64,000 bases of DNA from an uncultured Saprospiraceae bacterium. GTDB lineage: Bacteria; Bacteroidota; Bacteroidia; Chitinophagales; Saprospiraceae. Position 1 is the first letter of the stretch. Each line of letters begins with the position of its first letter. Position numbers and translations under genes: made by a program. The notes under the pieces were generated by a model. That model searched no databases, was not told the DNA's origin, and saw only the letters and a list, made by a program, of their open reading frames with translations. Below are positions 55,446-63,786 of the stretch, piece by piece. Where the stretch lies: assembly GCA_937921825.1 (NCBI GenBank), contig CAKZVK010000002.1:1-64000 (forward strand), in the 5' to 3' direction.

Positions 55446-56147
55446 CTACTCTACTTTCAAAAACCTTAAAGTCGAGATCGCCTCCCCTCCCATATTTCGC
55501 AACACTATAAAATAGGGACCACTAGCCAAAGCTGAAATATCATGCGCACTTCCTAAGATATGCCTTCTCTCCTCCACCAAGTCGCCATCTATAGTATAGA
55601 TCAAAAAGCTACTGACCTGACCATCATTGGTTAGAAAGAACTGATGCTGAGAAGGATTAGGATAAAGCTCAACCTTTGGAAGGTCTGTTAGTTCCTCTAT
55701 ACGAGTAGGCCAGTCTTTATCGAATTTGAAATTATAGCTGACTAAGGTATCATGAGGCTCCTCCACACAGTCACTCAGTAAGTGTAAAGTCACGCATCCT
55801 TCAACGAAATCATCTTCAGTATAAATGCCCAACTGAGAATAGGTGATAGTAGAATCGGATTGGAGGCTGTTTGAATAATCATCTTCGCAAATACTATTTC
55901 TAAAACCCTCCGCATAACAAAGGATGACGTCATAAATATATCCAACTCTCCATTGTGTAGGCTGCTCTGGTAAAGTTTCAAAAGTCCAGTGAAAAGAAGT
56001 ATCTACAGCAAAATGATTAGTTATAGAAAATTCGATCTTTATTATATTCTCAGAAGTATACCCAGAGTTAGAATTAAGTCTGATCTCTAACTGACCGCTT
56101 GCAAAGCTGCATGTAAAGAGAAGTGCTGCTAAAAGAATATTTTTCAT
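55446..56147 (-). CDS. Secreted protein with T9SS type A sorting domain
   Basis: A 233 aa protein with a signal peptide (1-18, LFTCSFASG). The mature N-terminal part (about 20-155) is beta-rich and contains four Cys spread over about 90-130, possibly disulfide-bonded. The C-terminal domain (about 160-233) has YPNPSQHQFFL and ISALASGPYFIVLRN, the marks of a T9SS type A sorting signal. No enzymatic motif. It lies next to bshA but is not obviously linked in function. Confidence 0.82.
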   Translation of the reverse strand: MKNILLAALLFTCSFASGQLEIRLNSNSGYTSENIIKIEFSITNHFAVDTSFHWTFETLPEQPTQWRVGYIYDVILCYAEGFRNSICEDDYSNSLQSDSTITYSQLGIYTEDDFVEGCVTLHLLSDCVEEPHDTLVSYNFKFDKDWPTRIEELTDLPKVELYPNPSQHQFFLTNDGQVSSFLIYTIDGDLVEERRHILGSAHDISALASGPYFIVLRNMGGEAISTLRFLKVE

Positions 56148-56174
56148 GGAAGTTCTATCCTAATATACAACTCA

Positions 56175-57314
56175 TTAAACTTTTGCAACGACCTTTTCTA
56201 CGCATTGCTGATAGACCTGCTCATACTGCGGAACGATATTATCTCTGGAGAATTCCAAGGCCTTATTTCTAGCATTAGATCTGAAACTGGCTAGTAAATC
56301 TTCATCTTCTAGTAGCAACAAAGCCTTGGTAGCCATAGCTTCCCAGTCACTGATATCACAAAGGAACCCTGTCTCACCATCTATATTTACTTCTGGTAGT
56401 CCGCCTGCATTAGAAGAAACTACAGGGACACCACAGGCCATCGCCTCTAGAGCTGCGAGACCGAAACTTTCCTTGGCTGAGGGCAGCAAAAAGAGATCCG
56501 CAATAGATAGCAGATCTTCTACTGCATCTTGCTTTCCTAGAAAATGAATATCACTACAAGTCCCCAGCTCTCTGCACATAGCCTCTACTTTTATTCTCTC
56601 AGGGCCATCTCCAATAAGAAGTAGCTTAGCCGGGACTTTCTTTCGTATTTCTGCAAAGGCTCTAACTGCATCATCTACCCTCTTTACAGGTCGGAAATTA
56701 GAAATATGCATAATTATCTTCTCTCCATTAGGGGCAAAGGCGGCTTTGTTTTCTGGATTTGGCTTTCTATCGAAGCGTTGGAGATTGATAAAATTATAGA
56801 TGACATTTATCTTCTTCTCTATCTTAAACTGACTAAGGGTCTGCATCTTCAGAGAATCTGAAACGACCGTCACCTTATCAGATTTATTGATACTGAATTC
56901 TACGACAGAAGACAGGGACTTATCTAAGCCAACCAGAGTAATATCTGTACCATGTAAGGTCGTCACGAAAGGCAGACGGATATTCTGCGCTTGCAAAATC
57001 TGGGTAGCCAGAAAAGCTACCGTGGCATGAGGAATAGCATAGTGAACATGCAAGACATCCAGCTGAGCATGCTTCGTGACATCTACAATCTTACTGGCCA
57101 ACAAGCTATCATAGGGTGGATGTTCAAAAAGTGGATATTCATAAGACCCTACCTCATGTAGAAACACATTCTTTATATAGCTAGTCAATCTAGCTGGTCT
57201 TTTATACGATATAAAATGAACCTCATGACCTTTTTTTGCTAGGCCTATACCAAGCTCTGTTGCTAAAACGCCACTACCACCATACGTTGGATAACAAACT
57301 ATTCCTATTCTCAT
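56175..57314 (-). CDS. bshA: N-acetyl-alpha-D-glucosaminyl L-malate synthase (BshA)
   Basis: A 379 aa GT4-family glycosyltransferase that links GlcNAc from UDP-GlcNAc to L-malate, the first step of bacillithiol synthesis. The N-terminus MRIGIVCYPTYGGSGVLATELG is characteristic of BshA, as are LHVHYAIPHATVAF and FVTTLHGTDITLVG. The GT-B donor site appears as KESFGLAALEAMACGVPVVSSNAGGLPE with the E-x7-E pair. The length is normal. bshB and bshC are not in the window. Confidence 0.94.
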   Translation of the reverse strand: MRIGIVCYPTYGGSGVLATELGIGLAKKGHEVHFISYKRPARLTSYIKNVFLHEVGSYEYPLFEHPPYDSLLASKIVDVTKHAQLDVLHVHYAIPHATVAFLATQILQAQNIRLPFVTTLHGTDITLVGLDKSLSSVVEFSINKSDKVTVVSDSLKMQTLSQFKIEKKINVIYNFINLQRFDRKPNPENKAAFAPNGEKIIMHISNFRPVKRVDDAVRAFAEIRKKVPAKLLLIGDGPERIKVEAMCRELGTCSDIHFLGKQDAVEDLLSIADLFLLPSAKESFGLAALEAMACGVPVVSSNAGGLPEVNIDGETGFLCDISDWEAMATKALLLLEDEDLLASFRSNARNKALEFSRDNIVPQYEQVYQQCVEKVVAKV

Positions 57315-57402
57315 AGCTCGAAGATATAATATCTATCAGTGGCTTGCAGTCTTGAAGGCAACACCTTCGTATTAAAATTTGAACAATTCTTGCTCATAAA
57401 AG

Positions 57403-57430
57403 TTTGTATTTTGCCCCTTACTTAAATTTG
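57403..57430 (+). promoter_or_regulatory. Putative promoter of the MerR-type regulator gene
   Basis: TTTG (57403-57406) and TAAATTTG (57423-57430) match the -33 and -7 consensus with a 16-bp spacer, slightly short. The ATG is at 57479. Confidence 0.45.
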
Positions 57431-57478
57431 TTAACACCTTTAACCCACTATAAGGAAACTGCACTCGCCGCACTAAAC

Positions 57479-58363
57479 ATGGTAGTATACTCCATCAAAG
57501 ATCTCGAAAGCCTCTCTGGTGTCAAAGCCCATACCATTCGTATATGGGAGAAGAGATACAAGCTCATGGAACCCAAACGGACCAAAACTAATATCAGATA
57601 CTACACTGATGATGATCTCAGAAAACTACTCAATGTCTGCTTCCTCTATAAAAAAGGCTATAAAATATCCAAGATAGGAGAGATGTGTCAGGATACTATC
57701 AAAGATAAAGTGTCGCACTACTCTAAGCTGAATCTTTCTTTTGAAGATCAGCTAGATGCTTTACTTCTTTTCATTTTAGAACTAGACAGCTACAACTTCA
57801 ATAAAGTCCTCGATCAGCACATCCAGCAGAAAGGCCTGGAAGAAACAATGAACGAGCTTATATACCCGCTACTAGATAAACTAAGTGTAGCATGGATGAC
57901 AGGCTCGTTCCTCCATGTCCATGAATCTTTCGTTGCACAAGTGATCAAGTCTAAGATACTGACCGCAACAGAGGCAATTCAGGCTAAACGTACCGCCAAG
58001 CCCTCTTATATAATATATCTCCCACCATCTGAAAAACAGGAACTCAGTCTGCTCTACCTGCATTATATGCTTAAGGCCAGCTCTTGTAAAGTCATCAACT
58101 TAGGCTGCGATATCAATCTCTCTGATCTCACCTTTGCCCTAGATACTTGTAAGCCGGACTTTCTCTTTACCATACTTAATGAAGAGATATTTAACCTGCC
58201 TATGCAGAGTTATATCGATCAGATAAATGAACATTTAGGCTCTACACAAATGTTACTCACGGGATATCAAACCTTAAATCCAAAAATACAGTGGCCTGAA
58301 AAAGTAAAAATTCTTCAAAGTCTAACACAGACTTTAGAGTTCATAAAAAAACAGGCTAAATAA
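57479..58363 (+). CDS. MerR-family regulator with degenerate B12-binding domain
   Basis: A 294 aa regulator in the CarH/LitR-like architecture: MerR winged HTH (about 3-70, YSIKDLESLSGVKAHTIRIWEKRYKLMEPKRT), a four-helix B12-binding-2-type bundle (about 85-170), and a Rossmann B12-binding-like domain (about 174-294). The CarH Wx9EH signature is W139...E149-Ser, without the His, and the ExHxxG-type motif reads EKQELS, so the usual axial His is Gln187. It likely cannot bind B12 in the usual way. Start MVVYSIK is chosen; upstream in-frame residues look like untranslated leader. Confidence 0.85.
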   Translation: MVVYSIKDLESLSGVKAHTIRIWEKRYKLMEPKRTKTNIRYYTDDDLRKLLNVCFLYKKGYKISKIGEMCQDTIKDKVSHYSKLNLSFEDQLDALLLFILELDSYNFNKVLDQHIQQKGLEETMNELIYPLLDKLSVAWMTGSFLHVHESFVAQVIKSKILTATEAIQAKRTAKPSYIIYLPPSEKQELSLLYLHYMLKASSCKVINLGCDINLSDLTFALDTCKPDFLFTILNEEIFNLPMQSYIDQINEHLGSTQMLLTGYQTLNPKIQWPEKVKILQSLTQTLEFIKKQAK

Positions 58364-58472
58364 AACTCATGTGATAGGGAGATCACAAATTTGAAGGAAG
58401 GTCCTGTTCTTAACCTAAATAATCAGACAAAAATACTAGTCGTACAGATTGCCGATAAAAGGTTTTCTAAAC

Positions 58473-59936
58473 TTACTTATCAGAGAAGCCTCCCAGCCCA
58501 TCTATAGTTAGAATCAGCTCGTAACCTTGATTAGGTTCTAGGTATTTCTTGATATAGGTTTTTTTCCCTTTACCGTTAAAGCGATACTTGAAGCCTACGG
58601 TGTTAGGCGATATAATGCCCGTATTCTTTGCGAGTATAAAAATGGAATTCCCTTTTTGAGGATCTATATCAAATCTGATTTTTTCAGACGTCGATTCTAA
58701 TTTATGATCGGTTAGAATCCACTCATCATTCCAGCTAACAGAAATAGAATCACGATCCAATAAGTCTGGGTCAAAAAATTCGAGTTCTACATAATCTTGC
58801 TGAGGTTCTTTCGGAATCTCTACCTCAGGGGTTACCTCTGCATAGCTGTCATCGATTTCCATTTTGACTTTTACAGGAAGTTCTAGAGGAAGAGGCTCTG
58901 CATTTTTTGTAGCTATACTTTCTATCTCTTGCATTTTTTCGGGGTAGGTCACTTTAAATATTATAGGCTTATCATCATAGGCCATATATGGCTTATCCTG
59001 AGAAGACATAAAGTTATTCATCTTAGATATGAACCCAGGACTGATACTATTAATGTAGCTCAGTAAGACGTGATTATGTAAGTAATAGTATGGCCCATAC
59101 AGAAAATAACTATCTGGAATATTGGGAGAATTGATTTGTTGTGTAGTGAAAAGCGCCATTAACTTTCCTTGATCTATAATCTCAGACAACAACTTCTTCT
59201 GTTTACCATTTAGTGAGACATCTACATTGGTCAGCTGATCAAAGCCTGAAACAATGCTGCCTACATATCCATCCAGTCGAGAGTTATTGTCTTTTTTGAG
59301 ATCAGCTATCAAAGCAGACATTCCGTCATAGACCTCATCAAAGTGCTTACCCACAGGATCGCTGCCATTATTATAATTCTTGCGCAAGCCTTGTACCAAT
59401 TGATCATGCTTAGCTGTGTAAGACTTAAAATAACTAACGGCCTGCTCTAGCATCTCATAAGACTTATAGATATTCTCTTTTTCATTGAGATCAGAAGAAG
59501 CAATAAAGGTCTCTATTTTGAATCGTAAGCTGTTGATGTTATTGAGCACCTGGACTATATCGAAAACTAGCTTATTATATCTACTAGCTTCACCACTATT
59601 GAGCACTTGACTTCTTTGTTCTGTTATCTTACTTAGCTGTAAGGCAGAGGTATTATTATCGCTTGTACTTATATCAGGATTATCGAATATAGAAGAACCC
59701 ACCTCCTGATTAGTCATGAATGCATTGATCTTATGACTATCGAGGTCTACATATTTGTTGAGATCCTTGTTATAATTGACAAATAGTATGTGGGCTACTG
59801 TGAGGCCATGGACACTTTCGTTGAGAAACTCTATATAGGTATTGAGAGCCTTTTCCTTAGATACCTGCTGGGCATAGCTCGGTTCTGCCATCATAAGTAT
59901 GGCTATAACACTGATATATCTAAGAAATAAGGGCAT
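58473..59936 (-). CDS. Unknown secreted protein
   Basis: A 487 aa protein with a signal peptide (1-22, PSYAQ). Residues about 25-350 are helical and rich in Asn/Ser/Asp. A Pro/Glu-rich linker (about 370-400) leads to a C-terminal beta-sandwich-like domain (400-487). No catalytic signature or known family. It is divergent from the Cys-rich gene at 60015 with a promoter region between them. Confidence 0.75.
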   Translation of the reverse strand: MPLFLRYISVIAILMMAEPSYAQQVSKEKALNTYIEFLNESVHGLTVAHILFVNYNKDLNKYVDLDSHKINAFMTNQEVGSSIFDNPDISTSDNNTSALQLSKITEQRSQVLNSGEASRYNKLVFDIVQVLNNINSLRFKIETFIASSDLNEKENIYKSYEMLEQAVSYFKSYTAKHDQLVQGLRKNYNNGSDPVGKHFDEVYDGMSALIADLKKDNNSRLDGYVGSIVSGFDQLTNVDVSLNGKQKKLLSEIIDQGKLMALFTTQQINSPNIPDSYFLYGPYYYLHNHVLLSYINSISPGFISKMNNFMSSQDKPYMAYDDKPIIFKVTYPEKMQEIESIATKNAEPLPLELPVKVKMEIDDSYAEVTPEVEIPKEPQQDYVELEFFDPDLLDRDSISVSWNDEWILTDHKLESTSEKIRFDIDPQKGNSIFILAKNTGIISPNTVGFKYRFNGKGKKTYIKKYLEPNQGYELILTIDGLGGFSDK

Positions 59937-59979
59937 ATATACTATCTAGATAAGGCTAAAGAGTCTGCAAATATATACC

Positions 59980-60010
59980 TTGAGTAAATAAATTAATCTT
60001 TATAACTTTG
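59980..60010 (+). promoter_or_regulatory. Putative promoter of the Cys-rich/HMA-TonB receptor operon
   Basis: TTG (59980-59982) and TAACTTTG (60003-60010) are separated by 20 bp, a good match to the Bacteroidota -33/-7 promoter. The GTG start at 60015 lies 5 bp past the -7 box, so the mRNA may be nearly leaderless. Confidence 0.55.
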
Positions 60011-60014
60011 TTTT

Positions 60015-60347
60015 GTGAGGATTTTAAAAGTATCCATATTACTCCTACTTATCTGCAAGAGCACAATGGGCTTATCCATTCCTTTGGATTTACTCTCGAA
60101 GAGATCTTGCTGTGATACTTCTATTGAATCGGTAGAAAAAGATTGCTCTCAAAAAAAAGAAGACACTAAAGGATGCTGTGACACAGTATGTGATTGTCTT
60201 TGTTGTGGTCACATCTTCACATTCAACAAAATCAAAGTGCTAGTTCCTGCACAGCTTACTCCAATTGCTCACACAGAAACAAGGTACAGCTTCAGTTATT
60301 TCCACAACTTCAACGAAGCCATCTGGCAACCCCCACGCCTGAGCTAA
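60015..60347 (+). CDS. Small exported Cys-rich protein, possible metal-binding
   Basis: A 110 aa protein with an apparent signal peptide (1-20). Ten Cys are concentrated at about 32-67, in CC pairs and CxC/CxCC spacing (SCCDTS, GCCDTVCDCLCCGH). The C-terminal 40 residues lack Cys and are rich in Phe, Tyr and His. The pattern is typical of small heavy-metal (Cu/Zn) sensing or scavenging proteins found beside TonB receptors. The start is GTG. It lies 44 bp before the HMA-TonB receptor and is likely co-transcribed. Confidence 0.72.
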   Translation: MRILKVSILLLLICKSTMGLSIPLDLLSKRSCCDTSIESVEKDCSQKKEDTKGCCDTVCDCLCCGHIFTFNKIKVLVPAQLTPIAHTETRYSFSYFHNFNEAIWQPPRLS

Positions 60348-60391
60348 AAGATAGTTTTCAAAATCATCTTTTAGAATTTAAAAAATTAATA

Positions 60392-62971
60392 ATGAAAAAT
60401 ATAATGGTAGGATTCTTCCTACTAGTTCTGCTCACGAGCAGTCAAGCTCAGGATGCCCTTGAGTATAAATTTCGGGTGGAAGGCATGTGTGGTATGTGTA
60501 AGGTAAGAATAGAAGACAATGCCCTCAGCAAAGGAAAAGCCGACAAGGCTTCCTGGGACGTAGACTCCAAGGTACTGACCGTCGATGTCGACGAAACCAA
60601 GACCTCAGTGTCCTTCATCAAATATCAGCTCGCATTAGCAGGACATGATAATGGAGATTTCCAAGCGACAGATGAAGTCTATAATGCACTTCATGGTTGT
60701 TGTAAATATAGAGATCCATCCATAATCACGGAACATGAAGAAGTTGATCCGCGAGAAGAAGACAAGAAAGGAGCCACAGTCGGCTCAGCAGAGGGCTACA
60801 TCTATGCCATGGAGAATGGTAAAAAAGTGCCACTCATCGGAGCCAATATAGTTTTTGAAGGAGCTGACGAAGGGACCACCACTGATCTAGAAGGATACTT
60901 TACTCTAGATAACGAGGAAGAATATGAATCAATAATTGTAAGTTATATCGGCTATGAAGATCAGCGCATAGCTCTCGAAGATAGTTATATAGAGGTCACT
61001 ATGGCAGATGGTCATCAGCTAGAAGTGGTAGAGATTAGCTATAGAAAGAAAACGACTGAAGTTTCTTTTGTTAATACTATAAATGTAGAAAGTATTACAA
61101 GAGAAGAACTCTGCAAAGCAGCTTGTTGTAATCTATCAGAAAGCTTCGAAACCAATCCTTCTGTAGATGTATCATTTAATGATGCCATTACCGGTACTAA
61201 GCAGATTCAGATGCTTGGGCTAGCAGGCCCATATGTACAGATCACACGTGAACTACTACCCGATGTCAGAAACATGAACAACATCTATGGACTCAATACT
61301 ACCCCAGGTCCCTGGATAGAAAGCATACAGCTTATAAAGGGTACTGGCTCAGTAGTAAACGGCTATGAAAGTATTACAGGACAGATTAATGTAGAACTGA
61401 AAAAACCTGAAAAAGGAGAAATCCTTCATGTCAATGGTTTTGCAAACAATGGAGGCAGACTAGAATTAAACACCAACTTCCGCCAAGATCTTACGAAGTA
61501 TATTTCTACAGGTCTCTTATTCCATGGCAAGAATAATCAGAATGTGCATGACAGAAATGAAGATGGATTTACAGACATGCCATTAGAAAGAGACTTCGTA
61601 GTCGCTAACAGATGGAAATTCAAAAGAAAGAAAAATCTGGAGGGACAGCTTGGGGTCAAGTTTTCTAAGCTCAGTCACAGAGGGGGCTACCATGATCACT
61701 TCTCTGGTGAATCACAGGATCACGAAAACCACTGGAGGATGTCCTCCAAAACTCAACGTGTAGACCTCTGGAGCAAAACGGGATATGTATTCCCTAACAA
61801 TCCTGAGCGGAGTATAGGCCTTCAACTAGGCGCTTCATTTCATGACCAAGATGCCTCTTTCGGCTTTGAGAGATACAATGCTGATGAAACAACTCTATAC
61901 TCTAACCTGATCTTTCAGAATATTTTTAAGAATGGTCATATCCTCAGGACTGGTCTTACTTACCAGAGAGATCAGCTAGAGGAATTAGTGGATAAGGTTG
62001 GATTTTTTGATAGGACTGAATCTACGCCTGGCGCTTATGCAGAATACACTATCAAGAAAGGAGAAAAATGGGCTATCATTCCAGGTCTGAGAGTAGATAA
62101 TCATAATTTATATGGGACGTTTTTTACGCCTAGGCTTCATGCTAAGTATAATCTCAGCGATGAATCTATCATAAGATTTACTGGAGGTAGAGGCTTGCGT
62201 ACAGCAAATATTTTTGCAGAGAATATGAATGTCTTTGCTAGTCAGAGGACTGTAGATATTATTAGCTCGGCGAGTGATGACATCCCCTATGGTCTGGAAG
62301 CAGAAGTCGCTTGGAACTATGGGATTAATTATACCCAAGGGTTCCGAATTTCTGATAGAGAAGTCGTCGTGGCCCTAGATGCCTACAGAACGGTTTTTGA
62401 GAATCAGATCGTTGCAGATTTTGAAAATCCTAGAAAAGTCAGTTTCTATAATCTTCAAGGGCAATCCTATGCTAATAGCATACAATTCAAAGTAGATTTT
62501 GAATTGCTGACAGATTTGAATGTCAGAATGGCTTATCGACTCTTTGATGTGCAGACAACCTATAATGGCTTTACTAATGAAGCAGAACTGCTCCAGAAAC
62601 CAATGGTCTCTAGACATAGAGCTTTTATCAATGCCGCTTATAAAACAAAGAGTGATTGGCATTTTGATTTAACTCTAAACTGGAGAGGAGCACAAAGACT
62701 TTATAGTACTGATGAAAATCCAGTAGAATATCAGAGACCTGAATACTCTCCTTCCTATTTTCTAGCCAATGGGCAGATCAGTAAGAGATGGGGTAGCAAA
62801 TATGACATATATCTAGGATCAGAAAATATATTCAACTTTCAGCAGACAGATGCTATTATAGCCGCTGAAGATGCCTTTGGAGAATTTTTTGATGCCTCCA
62901 TCGTCTGGGCTCCACTCTTTGGACGTAATATCTATGTAGGTTTCCGATACAATCTAGAGAGCAAAAAGTAA
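60392..62971 (+). CDS. TonB-dependent receptor with N-terminal heavy-metal-associated domain
   Basis: An 859 aa outer-membrane receptor. A signal peptide (1-20) is followed by an HMA-like fold (about 22-80) with GMCGMCK (Cys33, Cys36) and HGCCKYRD after it, a carboxypeptidase-regulatory domain (about 125-210), a plug with MLGLAGPYVQITRELLPDV... PGPWIESIQLIKGTGSVVNGYESITGQINVELKKP, and the barrel. The HMA-like CxxC suggests that it handles copper or another soft metal, in import or export. The long in-frame start at 60194 lies in the Cys-rich gene's DNA; ATG 60392 begins the signal peptide. Confidence 0.92.
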   Translation: MKNIMVGFFLLVLLTSSQAQDALEYKFRVEGMCGMCKVRIEDNALSKGKADKASWDVDSKVLTVDVDETKTSVSFIKYQLALAGHDNGDFQATDEVYNALHGCCKYRDPSIITEHEEVDPREEDKKGATVGSAEGYIYAMENGKKVPLIGANIVFEGADEGTTTDLEGYFTLDNEEEYESIIVSYIGYEDQRIALEDSYIEVTMADGHQLEVVEISYRKKTTEVSFVNTINVESITREELCKAACCNLSESFETNPSVDVSFNDAITGTKQIQMLGLAGPYVQITRELLPDVRNMNNIYGLNTTPGPWIESIQLIKGTGSVVNGYESITGQINVELKKPEKGEILHVNGFANNGGRLELNTNFRQDLTKYISTGLLFHGKNNQNVHDRNEDGFTDMPLERDFVVANRWKFKRKKNLEGQLGVKFSKLSHRGGYHDHFSGESQDHENHWRMSSKTQRVDLWSKTGYVFPNNPERSIGLQLGASFHDQDASFGFERYNADETTLYSNLIFQNIFKNGHILRTGLTYQRDQLEELVDKVGFFDRTESTPGAYAEYTIKKGEKWAIIPGLRVDNHNLYGTFFTPRLHAKYNLSDESIIRFTGGRGLRTANIFAENMNVFASQRTVDIISSASDDIPYGLEAEVAWNYGINYTQGFRISDREVVVALDAYRTVFENQIVADFENPRKVSFYNLQGQSYANSIQFKVDFELLTDLNVRMAYRLFDVQTTYNGFTNEAELLQKPMVSRHRAFINAAYKTKSDWHFDLTLNWRGAQRLYSTDENPVEYQRPEYSPSYFLANGQISKRWGSKYDIYLGSENIFNFQQTDAIIAAEDAFGEFFDASIVWAPLFGRNIYVGFRYNLESKK

Positions 62972-62996
62972 GCTCGCAGCAAGAACAATTAAAATT

Positions 62997-63031
62997 AGAC
63001 CCACTGGAATCTCTGGTGGGTCTTTTCTTTT
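62997..63031 (+). terminator. Terminator after the HMA-TonB receptor
   Basis: AGACCCAC/GTGGGTCT stem with an 11-nt loop, followed by TTTCTTTTT. Confidence 0.75.
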
Positions 63032-63056
63032 TAAAAACTTCTTACCTTCATATCCG

Positions 63057-63515
63057 ATGGATAATAATGACATACTCAGAAGACTTCGATACACTTTCGA
63101 TTTTGGTGATGATAAAATGATTGAACTCTTCAAACTAAATGGACTGGACGTAACCAGAGCCCAAGTCAGCGATTGGCTCAAGAATGAAAAAGATGAAGAG
63201 TACAAGGCTCTCACAGATGAACAATTTGCCACCTTTCTCAATGGCTTGATTATAGACAAACGTGGCAAGAAGGAAGGGGTAACTATGACCCCAGAGAAAT
63301 TTCTGACTAATAATATTGTATTCAGAAAACTAAGAATAGCACTTAATCTCAAAGATCATGATATACTGAAACTCTATGATCTAGTAGATATCTACATAAG
63401 CGAACATGAACTAAGTGCTTTCTTTAGAAAGCCCAGCCAAAAACAATATCGTCCCTGCAAGGATCAGTTTCTAAGAAATTTTCTGAATGGTCTTCAAAAG
63501 CAATATAGAAACTAA
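63057..63515 (+). CDS. DUF1456 family protein (YehS-like)
   Basis: A 152 aa protein containing two tandem copies of a DUF1456 module: MDNNDILRRLRYTFDFGDDKMIELFKLNG at the start and NNIVFRKLRIALNLKDHDILKLYDL in the second half, with the module end SDWLKNEKDEEY repeated as SAFFRKPSQKQY. The family is cytoplasmic with unknown function. It lies 3 bp before the SemiSWEET gene. Confidence 0.9.
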   Translation: MDNNDILRRLRYTFDFGDDKMIELFKLNGLDVTRAQVSDWLKNEKDEEYKALTDEQFATFLNGLIIDKRGKKEGVTMTPEKFLTNNIVFRKLRIALNLKDHDILKLYDLVDIYISEHELSAFFRKPSQKQYRPCKDQFLRNFLNGLQKQYRN

Positions 63516-63518
63516 CGT

Positions 63519-63779
63519 ATGATAACACTGATTGGCTATGTGGCAGCAGCACTAACTACTATATCTTTCATTCCACAATTAATCCAAATCATAAATACAA
63601 AGGATACCAAAAGCATCTCTTTACCTATGTATATACTTTTCGTGATTGGTATTGCCTTATGGCTCATCTACGGACTACTCAGAATGGATTGGCCTATCAT
63701 CATCGCTAATATCATTACACTTATTACAGCAAGTATCATTCTCACTTATAAAATCAAAGAAGATCCCAATTCTAAATAA
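63519..63779 (+). CDS. SemiSWEET-family sugar transporter
   Basis: An 86 aa three-helix membrane protein of the SemiSWEET (MtN3/PQ-loop) family, which dimerises to transport sugars. The PQ motif (SFIPQLIQII) lies in the first helix; the third helix ends ILTYKIK. It is close to DUF1456 and the RidA-like gene, all on the plus strand, perhaps an operon. Confidence 0.9.
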   Translation: MITLIGYVAAALTTISFIPQLIQIINTKDTKSISLPMYILFVIGIALWLIYGLLRMDWPIIIANIITLITASIILTYKIKEDPNSK

Positions 63780-63786
63780 AATCAGC

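Noticed and set aside
60194-60391. N-terminal extension of the TonB receptor frame
   Set aside because: It overlaps the Cys-rich protein gene in another frame and lacks the signal peptide; ATG 60392 is clearly better.
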